DNA from: RDYJ01 sp034931405
GTDB taxonomy: Bacteria; Cyanobacteriota; Cyanobacteriia; Cyanobacteriales; Nostocaceae
Direction: 5' to 3'
DNA length: 64,000 nt
Assembly: GCF_034931405.1 (NCBI RefSeq)
Contig: NZ_JAYGHA010000001.1
Coordinates: 62,001 to 126,000 of the forward strand
This document shows positions 1 through 8,800 of the stretch, piece after piece. The position numbers were made by a program, and so were the translations under genes. Position 1 is the stretch's first letter, and each line of letters begins with the position of its first letter. A model generated the notes under the pieces. It was given only the letters and a program-made list of their open reading frames with translations, was not told the DNA's origin and did no database searches.

Positions 1-498
1 GGAAAGTCCACCTTTATCCGCTCCGTCAGTGAAATTGAAGTTGTAGATACAGATACCCGTGCCACAGATGAAACAGCATTACTGAAACAAAGAACCACAG
101 TCGCCTTTGACTTTGGTCGGCTGCAATTTGGACCCGACATGGCTTTACACCTTTATGGTACACCTGGTCAGTCTCGTTTTGATTTCATGTGGGATATTTT
201 AATTCGCAAAGCTCATGCTTATATCGTACTGATAGCAGCACATCGAGCTAGAGAATTTCGTTATGTACGTAAAATTCTCAACTTTATGCAAGAACGCGCT
301 GACATTCCCATGATTCTTGGTCTCACACATACAGATTGTACTGGAGCTTGGTCTGAAGAAGATGTATATCTTGCTCTGGGATATGTTGATGAAGCCCAAC
401 GACCTCCTATGGTTAGAGTCAACCCTAATCAAGGAGATTCTGTAGCTGAAGCAGTAATTGTTCTAGTGCAGCATTTAATGGAAAGTTGTGCAGTTTAA
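1..498 (+). CDS. Small Ras/SRPRB-like GTPase (5' end outside window)
   Basis: The reading frame is open from base 1, so the gene starts upstream. The first visible residues, GKSTFIRSVSE, are the P-loop (G1). LYGTPGQ around residues 51-57 of the visible part is the G3 switch-II motif, and GLTHTD is a G4-like motif with Thr-His-Thr-Asp in place of the usual NKxD. About 165 residues are visible, close to a full small GTPase domain. No membrane segment is seen. The family is known as bacterial Ras-like GTPases that often sit beside roadblock/LC7 and DUF4388 genes. The next gene downstream is a DUF4388 protein 90 bp away on the same strand, so a shared regulatory module is likely. The output pathway cannot be told from sequence. 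Confidence 0.8.
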   Translation, partial: GKSTFIRSVSEIEVVDTDTRATDETALLKQRTTVAFDFGRLQFGPDMALHLYGTPGQSRFDFMWDILIRKAHAYIVLIAAHRAREFRYVRKILNFMQERADIPMILGLTHTDCTGAWSEEDVYLALGYVDEAQRPPMVRVNPNQGDSVAEAVIVLVQHLMESCAV

Positions 499-588
499 TT
501 TACCGCAGCAGTCAGCAGTCAAATCATTTTTGTAGAAAATTATTCTGATTAGTTAACTATTTTTATTCCCCCTGGGGGGAGGTGGATT

Positions 589-1506
589 ATGACTATTACT
601 GGTAACTTTGCAGATTTTTCCTTACCCGAACTCCTTCAGTTTTTAGATCAAGGAAAAAAAACCGGAATACTTTACATTGAGTTTTTAGCTGAGGACAATG
701 ATAAAAAGAAAAAGCAAGTCTATTATATCTGGTTACACCAAGGCCGTGTAGTTGCTGCTGCTGATCGTTTAGATCAACAAGCTTTAACATTAATGATTGC
801 TCAAAGGGGATGGATAAGCGAGCGAGTAATTTCTAGAGTAACTCAAATTTCCGCTTGTTTTGTCAACTCGCCACTAGGGTTGTGTCTAAAATCTCAAGGA
901 CTACTACAACCAGAACAACTAAAACTACTATTTAATAGCCAAGTTTTACGTCCAGTATGTGGCTTATTCCAAGTCAAAGATGCTCTATTTAGATTTGAGC
1001 CAACACCAACATTACCTTTAGGGGAAATGACTGGCTTGAGTATGTCTGCAACTGAGGTCATATTAATTGGACTGCGTGCGTTACGAGATTGGAGAGCTTT
1101 AGAAGAAAAACTCCCAGACCCTACTTCTGGTTTATCCGGTTTGATGGTCAAACAGCCCAAACTACAGCTAAATGCTCAAGAATGGCAAGTGTGGGAATTT
1201 GTAAATGGACAGGTTTCTTTACAGTATATTGCTAATCAACTCAATCTACCGATAGTAAATGTACAACAAATTGCTTTCCGACTCATCGTAGTTGGTTTAG
1301 CAGAAGAGTATTTCATGGTTGCGGCTACACCTACCTTAACTCTGGATGAATCTTTTTCTACTCCTACTCCCACAATCACTTTTCCAGAACCAGTACCGGA
1401 AACTGTACCTGCAAGTAGACTCATAGAAAAGTCTCCAGAAAAGCCCGCTGTTAGTCAATCATTCCTCAAAAATTTAGTTGGTTTTCTTCGTAGTAAAACC
1501 TCATAA
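589..1506 (+). CDS. DUF4388 (PATAN-type) domain protein
   Basis: A 305-residue soluble protein. Residues 1 to about 110 (starting MTITGNFADFSLPELLQFLD and then a KKTGILYI-type strand) are a DUF4388 domain, the PATAN domain also found at the N-terminus of the cyanobacterial pattern regulator PatA. The middle (about 190-240) looks like a winged-helix-like all-alpha segment (WEFVNGQVSLQYIANQLNLP). The C-terminal 60 residues are Pro/Thr-rich and low complexity, with a short conserved tail (FLKNLVGFLRSK). A strong GGGGGAGG ribosome binding site precedes the ATG. PATAN domains are thought to be protein-interaction modules tied to Ras-like GTPases, and the GTPase gene lies immediately upstream. The function of this protein is otherwise unknown. 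Confidence 0.75.
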   Translation: MTITGNFADFSLPELLQFLDQGKKTGILYIEFLAEDNDKKKKQVYYIWLHQGRVVAAADRLDQQALTLMIAQRGWISERVISRVTQISACFVNSPLGLCLKSQGLLQPEQLKLLFNSQVLRPVCGLFQVKDALFRFEPTPTLPLGEMTGLSMSATEVILIGLRALRDWRALEEKLPDPTSGLSGLMVKQPKLQLNAQEWQVWEFVNGQVSLQYIANQLNLPIVNVQQIAFRLIVVGLAEEYFMVAATPTLTLDESFSTPTPTITFPEPVPETVPASRLIEKSPEKPAVSQSFLKNLVGFLRSKTS

Positions 1507-1721
1507 TTAAAAAGGCAATTTTGGTGTAACATTTAGGCAAAAATGAATAAGACAAGGTGCATAATTTTCTAACTCTGGTAAAAGATAAAAAACAGTCATA
1601 TAATCTTTTACAGAGTATACAAAGAAATTAGTTCAACCAACAGGTTAAGAGAATAACCACTGACAACTGATAGCTGATAACAATTAACTAATTTACTCAC
1701 ATCTATTTTTTTTAAGGATTA

Positions 1722-2279
1722 ATGATGACTATCGAACCTACCGCTTTCATGACCAAGATGGAAACCAGAATTGGATTTACTGCTGAAGATAAATCTATTC
1801 TTAAATCCAACGCCGACTGGGGTAAAGACAATGCTGCAAAAATGGCTGATCATTTCTATGCTTATTTAGGACGTGATGAAGAAATGAATGCCATTTTAAA
1901 TGCACAAGAGGGACGAATGCACCGCCTCCATGAAACATTTATTGAATGGTTTCACCAAATGTTTACAGGAGTGGATGATTGGAGCGAAAAATATGCTAAA
2001 ATACGTTGGCATATTGGACTTGTCCATGTCAAAATTGGAATTGCCCCTCAGCACGTAGTTCCAGCTATGGCAGTAGTCGTTCATGAAGTTGGTAAACAAT
2101 TAAGAGTTGATGCCAAATCAGAAGAATTAAAAGAAGCATTGGGTCGAATTTGCATGATTGATTTAGCTTTTATTGAGCAAGCTTATGTAGAAGTTTCCTC
2201 AACTGCGGTACTTAGAGAAACTGGTTGGTCAGAAGCCTTATTCAAACGACTTATTGCCACTGGTGCATCCTCTATGTAA
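1722..2279 (+). CDS. Protoglobin-family heme protein
   Basis: A 185-residue single-domain protein matching the protoglobin/globin-sensor family in length and pattern. The core segment around residues 91-110 contains IRWHIGLVHVKIGIAP. His102, just before VKIG, is at the position of the proximal heme ligand in this family (established pattern HxRIGL). There is no attached methyl-accepting, GGDEF or kinase domain, so this is a stand-alone protoglobin rather than a globin-coupled sensor. It probably binds O2, NO or CO through heme in the cytoplasm. Two ATGs are adjacent (1722 and 1725). It is monocistronic and followed by a clear terminator. Confidence 0.8.
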   Translation: MMTIEPTAFMTKMETRIGFTAEDKSILKSNADWGKDNAAKMADHFYAYLGRDEEMNAILNAQEGRMHRLHETFIEWFHQMFTGVDDWSEKYAKIRWHIGLVHVKIGIAPQHVVPAMAVVVHEVGKQLRVDAKSEELKEALGRICMIDLAFIEQAYVEVSSTAVLRETGWSEALFKRLIATGASSM

Positions 2280-2375
2280 GCGCAAGTTTGGAAAGTTAAT
2301 CAGATTAATTTAATAAAATTTCTGGTGCTTATTTTTCTATAACTTTTTGCCTCCATAAATTCAAAAAATTCAACC

Positions 2376-2403
2376 GCCCTGGGATATTACCGGGGCTTTT
2401 TTT
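2376..2403 (+). terminator. Rho-independent terminator after protoglobin gene
   Basis: A 7-bp stem (GCCCTGG / CCGGGGC, one T-G wobble) with a 7-nt loop is followed directly by seven T residues. It lies 97 bp after the protoglobin stop codon and 9 bp before the end of the convergent deaminase gene. Confidence 0.85.
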
Positions 2404-2412
2404 ATGTAAAAT

Positions 2413-2838
2413 TTATGCGAATAAATCTAGACATTCTTTGCTTAAAATTCCTTTAGTTATTTTGATTTTTCTAAATGATTTACTGACTACTTCTTCACAA
2501 GATATATTAATTTGTGCCTGATTAATCGAAATTAAATCTGCAATTGAAGCGCCATAGATGATTTCTGATATTCCTGTCCATACACAAGCAGTAGCGCACA
2601 TCGGACAGGGTTCACCTGTGGTATATATACAATAGCCTTCTAAAGTAGGATTTTTGAGTTTAGCGGTAAAATTGCGTATGACATTAATTTCTGCATGGGC
2701 TGATGGGTCACTGTTTAGTCTCACAGTATTATAAGCGGCTGCAACTACTTGATTATCTTTAACTATCACAGCACCATAGGGTGTATCTCCTTTTTTTGCT
2801 TCTTCTATGGCTAGACGCATAAAATATTCTTGGTTCAT
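2413..2838 (-). CDS. Nucleoside/guanine deaminase-like, zinc-dependent (CDA fold)
   Basis: A 141-residue protein of the cytidine/deoxycytidylate deaminase superfamily. Zinc-site motifs are clear: HAEINVIRN (HAE, with the catalytic Glu) and EPCPMCATACVW (PCxxC). GDTPYGAVIVKDNQ is the substrate-side strand. Length and the SDPSAHAE context resemble bacterial guanine deaminase and TadA-like enzymes. I favour a guanine-deaminase-like enzyme but cannot separate the two by eye. The frame is open further upstream (to 2916), but that extension is low complexity and runs into a short repeat; MNQEYFMRLAIEEAKK at 2838 is the normal family start. It converges on the protoglobin gene. Confidence 0.8.
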   Translation of the reverse strand: MNQEYFMRLAIEEAKKGDTPYGAVIVKDNQVVAAAYNTVRLNSDPSAHAEINVIRNFTAKLKNPTLEGYCIYTTGEPCPMCATACVWTGISEIIYGASIADLISINQAQINISCEEVVSKSFRKIKITKGILSKECLDLFA

Positions 2839-2890
2839 TTTCACAGGATATTTAAATAGGATAAGTAGGTAGGCGTTGAAATTTATCGTT

Positions 2891-2933
2891 GAGGCAAGGC
2901 AAGAGGCAAGAGGCAAAAGGCAAGAGGGAAGAG
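2891..2933. repeat. Short tandem repeat, (GAGGCAA/AGGCAAG) units
   Basis: Degenerate 7-8-mers of GAGGCAAG are repeated about five times upstream of the deaminase start. This is a heptamer tandem repeat of the kind scattered through heterocystous cyanobacterial genomes. It would be read through if the longer deaminase frame were used. Confidence 0.7.
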
Positions 2934-3055
2934 ACTTTGAGGGATTTTACATTTTGTAACATACCTCGTTTTTTTCAAGCCGACTTACTTAATTTCTTTC
3001 TCATAATAGGGCATTTTTACTGTCATTGTTGTGAATTTGTGAATTTTTTTGGGAT

Positions 3056-3850
3056 ATGATATTACTAAACCGAGCAAAAATAGAATTTTACTTAACAGAC
3101 TTAGAAACGCCAATTGGTAAAGCAATTAATTTAACAATTGCCTCGCTAGTTTTATTATCATCAGGAATTTTTGTGGCGGAAACTTATAATATTTCTAATG
3201 ATGCTCGTTTAGAAATAAGGGCATTAGATACTTGCATATTAATAGTTTTTGCTATCGAATATTTACTGCGCTTATGGAGTGCAGAAAATAAACTTAAATA
3301 TATTTTTAGTTTTTATTCAATTATTGATTTAATGGCTATATTACCATCTTTAATTGGTTTTGTAGATATTAGATTTATCCGTTTGTTGCGATGGTTTAGA
3401 ATTTTGCGATTAATCAGATTTATAGATAGTAGATTTTTATTTAAGAGTATCAGCAGTGAAGATAGCGTAATTTTTACACGAATATTATTTACATTATTTG
3501 CTATTATTTTTGTTTATTCTGGCTTAATTTATCAAGTTGAGCATCCAGTTAATCCACAAAACTTTGGCACTTTTTTAGATGCCTTTTATTTTTCAGTTGT
3601 GACAATGACGACTGTAGGATTTGGTGATTTAACTCCCATTTCTGAACTAGGGCGGTTACTAACCGTATTGATGATTTTAACAGGGATAGCCTTGATTCCT
3701 TGGCAAGTAGGAGATTTAATTAAACGATTAGTCAAAACAGCTAATCAAGTAGAAAATGTTTGTTCAAATTGTGGTCTAAGTTTTCATGATACAGATGCTG
3801 AGTTTTGTAAAATATGCGGTACTAAGTTGCCTGTAAGAAACGTAAATTAA
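3056..3850 (+). CDS. Voltage-gated potassium-type ion channel with C-terminal zinc ribbon
   Basis: A 264-residue inner-membrane protein. Hydrophobic segments about 25-45, 58-75, 82-100, 140-160 and 200-220 surround an Arg-rich S4 helix (RFIRLLRWFRILRLIRF) and a pore loop with TMTTVGFGDLTP. TVGFGD is the K+ selectivity filter. This is the six-helix voltage-gated K+ channel (ion_trans) architecture. After the last helix, residues about 238-260 form a zinc ribbon, CSNC...CKIC, which is unusual for this family and could be a redox- or metal-sensitive cytoplasmic module. No operon partner is obvious; the next gene starts 133 bp downstream. Confidence 0.85.
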   Translation: MILLNRAKIEFYLTDLETPIGKAINLTIASLVLLSSGIFVAETYNISNDARLEIRALDTCILIVFAIEYLLRLWSAENKLKYIFSFYSIIDLMAILPSLIGFVDIRFIRLLRWFRILRLIRFIDSRFLFKSISSEDSVIFTRILFTLFAIIFVYSGLIYQVEHPVNPQNFGTFLDAFYFSVVTMTTVGFGDLTPISELGRLLTVLMILTGIALIPWQVGDLIKRLVKTANQVENVCSNCGLSFHDTDAEFCKICGTKLPVRNVN

Positions 3851-3983
3851 GGAGGAAAATATTGATTTACAAGGATGATGACTTAAAATCTCCTTTGCAA
3901 CATTTTGTTATGGGTTTACCACCCCTCACATCAAAACTCAATCATTAGGTTACTATGTCTATGTCTTGTTTAAGAGTATAATT

Positions 3984-5582
3984 ATGACCCAAACATTTTA
4001 TGTAAATCCTGTTACGGGTGCTGATACTAATCCTGGTAGTCAACAAGCACCATTCAAAAGCATTTCTAAAGCTTTACAACAAGCCACAATCACCAATAAA
4101 ATTCAACTTGCAGATGGTAATTACAATGCAGGTAGTGGTGAAATTTTTCCTCTTACTGTACCCGTTGGCGTAATATTAGTAGGTAATGAAGCTAACAAAG
4201 GTAACGGCGTTTTCATTGAAGGTAGTGGTAACTATCTGAGTCGTACTTTTGCTGGTCAAAATGTCACCTTTGTGTTATTGAACAATGCAGAACTCCGAGG
4301 AGTGACTGTAACTAATTCTGCTAGTCGTGGTACTGCTGTCTGGATTGAATCAAGTACGCCTACGGTTGCTAATAGCACCTTCACCAAATGCAAGCGTGAA
4401 GGAGTTTTTGCCACAGGTGATGCTAACCCTGTAATTCAAAATAATATTTTCAGTGAAAATGCGGCTAATGGTATTTCCATTGCCAAAAATTCTCAAGGTC
4501 AATTTCAGGGTAATATCTGTGTTAACACTGGTTTTGGTTTTGCTATCAGTGATACTACATCACCCACGCTTACAGATAATAAGATTTATGAAAACCGTTC
4601 TGGGATAGTAGTTTCTGGTAGTTCACGTCCTATATTACGGAATAATCTCAGTGAGAAAAACACTGATGATGGTTTAACAATAATTTCTAATGCCTTACCT
4701 GATATCGGCAGTACCAATAATCCTGGTGGTAATATTTTCCGTAATAACGGTAAATTCGATGTCCAAAATGCCAGTACCAACACTCTGGTTTCTTTGGGAA
4801 ATCAAATAGATGCGGCTAAAGTTAAGGGAAATATTCAGTTTGTTGGGAGTGCAACTCCAACTCCAACTCCAACACCTGCACCAACTCCAACTCCAACTCC
4901 AACACCTGCACCAACTCCAACTCCAATTCCAACTCCAACACCTGTACAGATACCGATACCGATACCTGTACCAACTCCAACACCTGCACCAACTCCAACT
5001 CCAACCAATACATTAACTGATATTGGTAATCATTGGGCATCTGCGTTTATTCAGGAACTAGTCAGACTCGATATTATCAAAGGTTATCCAGACCGCACAT
5101 TTAAACCTAATGCAACCATGACAAGAGCGCAATATGCTGCATTACTGGTAAAAGCTTTCAATCCACCCAATAAACGTGCTGCTATTAACTTCAAGGATGT
5201 GTCAGCGAGTTTTTGGGCATTCCAAGTTATTCAGCAAGCATATCAAGGGCAATTTTTGTCTGGTTATCCTAATAATACCTTTGCTCCTAATCAAAATATC
5301 CAACGAGTACAAGTGATTGTTTCTTTGGTAAATGGACTGGGGTTATCTGCAAGTTCCACAGCCAGCAATGTATCTTTTGATGACCAAGCAAAAATCCCTA
5401 GCTATGGTAAGGATGAAGTGATAATTGCCACACAAAAGCGAATGATTGTTAATTATCCCACAGCGAAATTACTCAACCCTACCCGTGATGCAACAAGGGC
5501 TGAGGTGGCTGTGATGGTGTATCAAGCTTTACTTGATGCTGGTCGTGTAGCAGCGCTTAATTCACCTTATATTGTTGTTTAA
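3984..5582 (+). CDS. DUF1565/parallel beta-helix protein with Pro-Thr linker and three SLH domains
   Basis: A 532-residue protein counted from ATG 3984; an upstream TTG at 3966 is in frame but less likely. Residues about 1-285 are a right-handed beta-helix: DUF1565 start (YVNPVTGADTNPGSQQAPF) and repeated N-x-x-x-x-N-x-x-GI turns such as NIFSENAANGI. A Pro-Thr low-complexity linker follows (about 290-340). Then come three S-layer-homology repeats, with GYPDRTFKPNATMTRAQYAAL and GYPNNTFAPNQNIQR visible. SLH domains bind cell-wall polymers or porin-rich outer layers, so a surface role is expected. No N-terminal signal peptide is visible from either start, which leaves the export route open. Confidence 0.75.
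   Translation: MTQTFYVNPVTGADTNPGSQQAPFKSISKALQQATITNKIQLADGNYNAGSGEIFPLTVPVGVILVGNEANKGNGVFIEGSGNYLSRTFAGQNVTFVLLNNAELRGVTVTNSASRGTAVWIESSTPTVANSTFTKCKREGVFATGDANPVIQNNIFSENAANGISIAKNSQGQFQGNICVNTGFGFAISDTTSPTLTDNKIYENRSGIVVSGSSRPILRNNLSEKNTDDGLTIISNALPDIGSTNNPGGNIFRNNGKFDVQNASTNTLVSLGNQIDAAKVKGNIQFVGSATPTPTPTPAPTPTPTPTPAPTPTPIPTPTPVQIPIPIPVPTPTPAPTPTPTNTLTDIGNHWASAFIQELVRLDIIKGYPDRTFKPNATMTRAQYAALLVKAFNPPNKRAAINFKDVSASFWAFQVIQQAYQGQFLSGYPNNTFAPNQNIQRVQVIVSLVNGLGLSASSTASNVSFDDQAKIPSYGKDEVIIATQKRMIVNYPTAKLLNPTRDATRAEVAVMVYQALLDAGRVAALNSPYIVV
4853..5006 (+). repeat. In-frame ACTCCA-type repeat coding Pro-Thr linker
   Basis: Hexamers ACTCCA and their variants (CCTGCA, CCGATA, CCTGTA) code for a (PT)n/(PI)n/(PA)n linker between the beta-helix and SLH domains. 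A 27-bp block of the same order recurs at least three times, suggesting expansion by slippage or unequal exchange. Confidence 0.8.
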
Positions 5583-5629
5583 TTGATAACAATTAGGACT
5601 AAAGCTGCGTGTCACACCAAAAATCTGTT

Positions 5630-5694
5630 GTAGGGTGCGTCAGATATCAACAATCTGTTTATTTACAGGATTTATGCAGTCTGACGCACCCTAC
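5630..5694. repeat. Small palindromic element with perfect 15-bp inverted ends
   Basis: The ends GTAGGGTGCGTCAGA and TCTGACGCACCCTAC are exact reverse complements separated by 35 bp. Such GTAGGGTGCGTCAGA palindromes are a dispersed repeat type in cyanobacteria. It lies downstream of the SLH gene and could also end its transcript, although it has no T tract. Confidence 0.75.
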
Positions 5695-5742
5695 CAATGT
5701 TCCAGTTGCGTAAGTCCTGACAATTTTAAATGAACAATTTAG

Positions 5743-5776
5743 ATCCCCGATTTCTTCAGAAAGTTGGGGATTTATT
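5743..5776 (+). terminator. Terminator-like hairpin (ATCCCC...GGGGAT)
   Basis: ATCCCCGATTTCT pairs with AGAAAGTTGGGGAT, followed by a short T-rich run. It is in the gap between the SLH protein and the large kinase and fits a terminator for the former. Confidence 0.5.
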
Positions 5777-5871
5777 ATATATTTCATGTTTATGGGATTC
5801 TGTGTGATTGATTAGTTATAATTGAGTATTGCTCTACACCCCACATCTACGTAAAGGCTTGTTAGATAACA

Positions 5872-8800
5872 ATGTTATTCTCTTCCTTGATAGAAGTCAA
5901 TAATCTAGAACAGGCAGTGGCTGATACTCCATTAGTTGTGACAGCTGATACACTAGCAACTGATGCGATCGCCCTCATGAGTAACGCTAGGGGAAGTTGT
6001 ACATTACCGGAAGAGGATACCAGTTACCTATTGAGTGATTGCCGTGCCAGTTGTGTATTGGTAATGGATAGAACTGAGTTACTAGGAATTTTCACAGAGC
6101 GAGATGTGGTGAGATTGAGTGCGGAGGGGCGAAAAATTGCCGGAGTGGCGATCGCTGATGTGATGACTCGCTGTGTGATCACTATGCAACTCTCGGAATT
6201 TACGGATATTTTTGTGGCTCTCAATCTCTTTCAACGCCACCGGATTCGTCATCTACCGATTCTTGATGATCATGGACAAATAGCGGGACTGCTTACCCAC
6301 GAAAGCTTACGGCAACTGTTGCGTCCTGTGGATTTGTTGCGCTTACGTCTAGTATCGGAAGTTATGAGCAGTCGTATTGTTAAAGCTGCGCCACAAACTT
6401 CGGTGTTAGATATCACCAAATTAATGGCACGGGATAATGTCAGTTCGGTGATCATTGTTGAAGAGCAAAGTTCTCTTCTGATACCAGTAGGGATTATGAC
6501 TGAACGTGATATTGTGCAGTTTCAGGCTTTAGGGCTGGATTTGCAGAGCATTCAGGCGCAAACAGTTATGAGTAGTCCGGTTTTTTCTTTGTCACCAAAA
6601 GAAACACTATGGACAGTATTAATGCTGATGCAATCCAGGCGCATCAATCGGGTAGTAATTACAGGGGAACAAGGAGAATTACTAGGTATTGTCACCCAAA
6701 CTACCTTGCTACAAGCCTTGAATCCTCTGGATATTTATAGTTTGGTAGATAATCTCAAGCAGAAGGTATCACAGTTAGAAGTAGAAAAATTGGAGTTATT
6801 ACAAATTAGAAATGCACAACTAGAGCAAGAAGTAAAAAAACGCACCGCAGAGTTGCAAGCGCAAGCGGAACGGGAAAGGCTGTTGAGTGGAATTACTAGC
6901 CGCATCAGGATATCATTGGACTTGCAGGCAACCTTAAATGCGATCGCAATTGAAGTGCGACAATTTTTGAATTGCGATCGCGTGATTGTCTATAAATGTC
7001 ATGAAAATGGCAATGGTATAATTATTGCTGAAGACGTGAAACCAGGATGGTTATCTTTACTGGGGCAATCAGTCAGTGACCCTTGTTATATACCCGATTG
7101 GATAGAACAGTATATTAATGGCAGGATACAAGTTGTTGATGATATTACTACAGATGATATAAGTCTCTGTAATCGGCAACTATTAGACAGTCTGCAAATC
7201 AGAGCTAAAATTTTAGTTCCTATTGCTGTTGGTGATCAACTCTGGGGATTAATGTTAGCTTGTCAAAACGATACTTCCCGAATTTGGCAACCAGAAGAAA
7301 CTGAATTACTGCAACAGTTGTCTGTTCATGTAGCCATTGCCATCCAGCAAGCAGATTTGTATCATCGCGTACAGCTAGAACTTCAAGAAAGACAACGTGC
7401 CGAAGCTGCTTTAGCCGCATCTGAAAAACTTTACCGCACCACCTTGAGCAAGATTTCTGATGCTGTATTTGTTACCGATAACCAGGGTAAATTTACTTTT
7501 GTCTGTCCTAACATAGATATTCTCTTTGGCTATTCAGTAGAAGATATTGCGGAGATGGGCAACATTCAAGTTCTACTGGGTGAAGATTTATTTGATTCAC
7601 AGGAGTTGGTATTATGTGGTGAAATTGCCAACATCGAACGCGATATTATTGATCAACAAGGTAGGACACATACAGTCCTAGTGAATGTTAAGCAAGTAAC
7701 AATTGGTGAAGGTACTCATCTGTATTCCTGTCGCAACATCACTGAACGCAAACAAGTAGAAAAAGCATTACAAGATAGTGAAAAACGTTTGCGAACCATA
7801 GTCGAAACCAGTGCTAGTGGTCTTGTTACCGTGGATCGTCAAGGTAGCATAGTATTCGTCAACCCTGCTGCTGCGAGGATGTTTGGTAGAGAGATGGAAA
7901 TTCTCTGCGGCTGGCCCTTTGCCCTTCCTTATGATTATGATAGTCATCGGGTAGAAGAAATTGAAGTATTGCAAGCATCTGGTCAGCGACGCACTGTAAA
8001 TATGCAAGCTGCGTCCATTGATTGGGAAGGACAAAATGCTTTTTTGATGTCACTTTCGGACATCACCGAATTAAAACAAACAGAAGAATTATTGCGTCAA
8101 AGTGAAGCTAAATATCGGCTGTTGGTGGAAAATCTACCTGTGGGTTTGGTTGTTCACGCCGTTGATACTACTATTATCACTTGTAATGCTAAAGCCTGTG
8201 AACTTTTAGAACTTAATATCTCTCAAATGCAGGGAAAAACTTCCCTAGATCCAGATTGGCATTTTTTGAGGGAAGATGAAACAGTGATGCCACATTCAGA
8301 ATATCCCATCAATCAGGTGATTTGTACACTGCAACCTCTGACAAACTATGTAGCTGGGGTGCATAGACCCGAAAGTAAAACCCAAATTTGGTTATTGGTA
8401 AATGCTTTTCCTGAATTTAATAACGATGGAATTTTAAAACAAGTAGTAGTCACATTTGTTGATATTAGTGAACGACAAGCCGCATTAAAAGAACTTAAAC
8501 AGGCGGAAATTGCCCTGAGAAACAGTGAAGAACGGTTTCGACAAATTGCAGAGAATTTGCCGGAAGTAATTTGGATGACCAATATAGAAAAGTCAGAAAT
8601 AATTTTTGTCAGTCGCCAATATGAAAAAATTTGGGGTCGGACGCTGGAAAATCTTTGCCAGCAACCGATAACCTGGGTTACTGCTATTCATGAAGATGAT
8701 CGAGAACGGGTTATAAAAGCAATACCAAATCAAATTACACCCGGTGAATATGATGAAGAGTATAGGGTTATTCAACCTGATGGTACAGTGCGCTGGATTC

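Noticed and set aside
4810..5040. Leu/Gln-rich frames on both strands over the Pro-Thr linker
   Set aside because: They are alternative readings of the ACTCCA repeat within the SLH protein gene.
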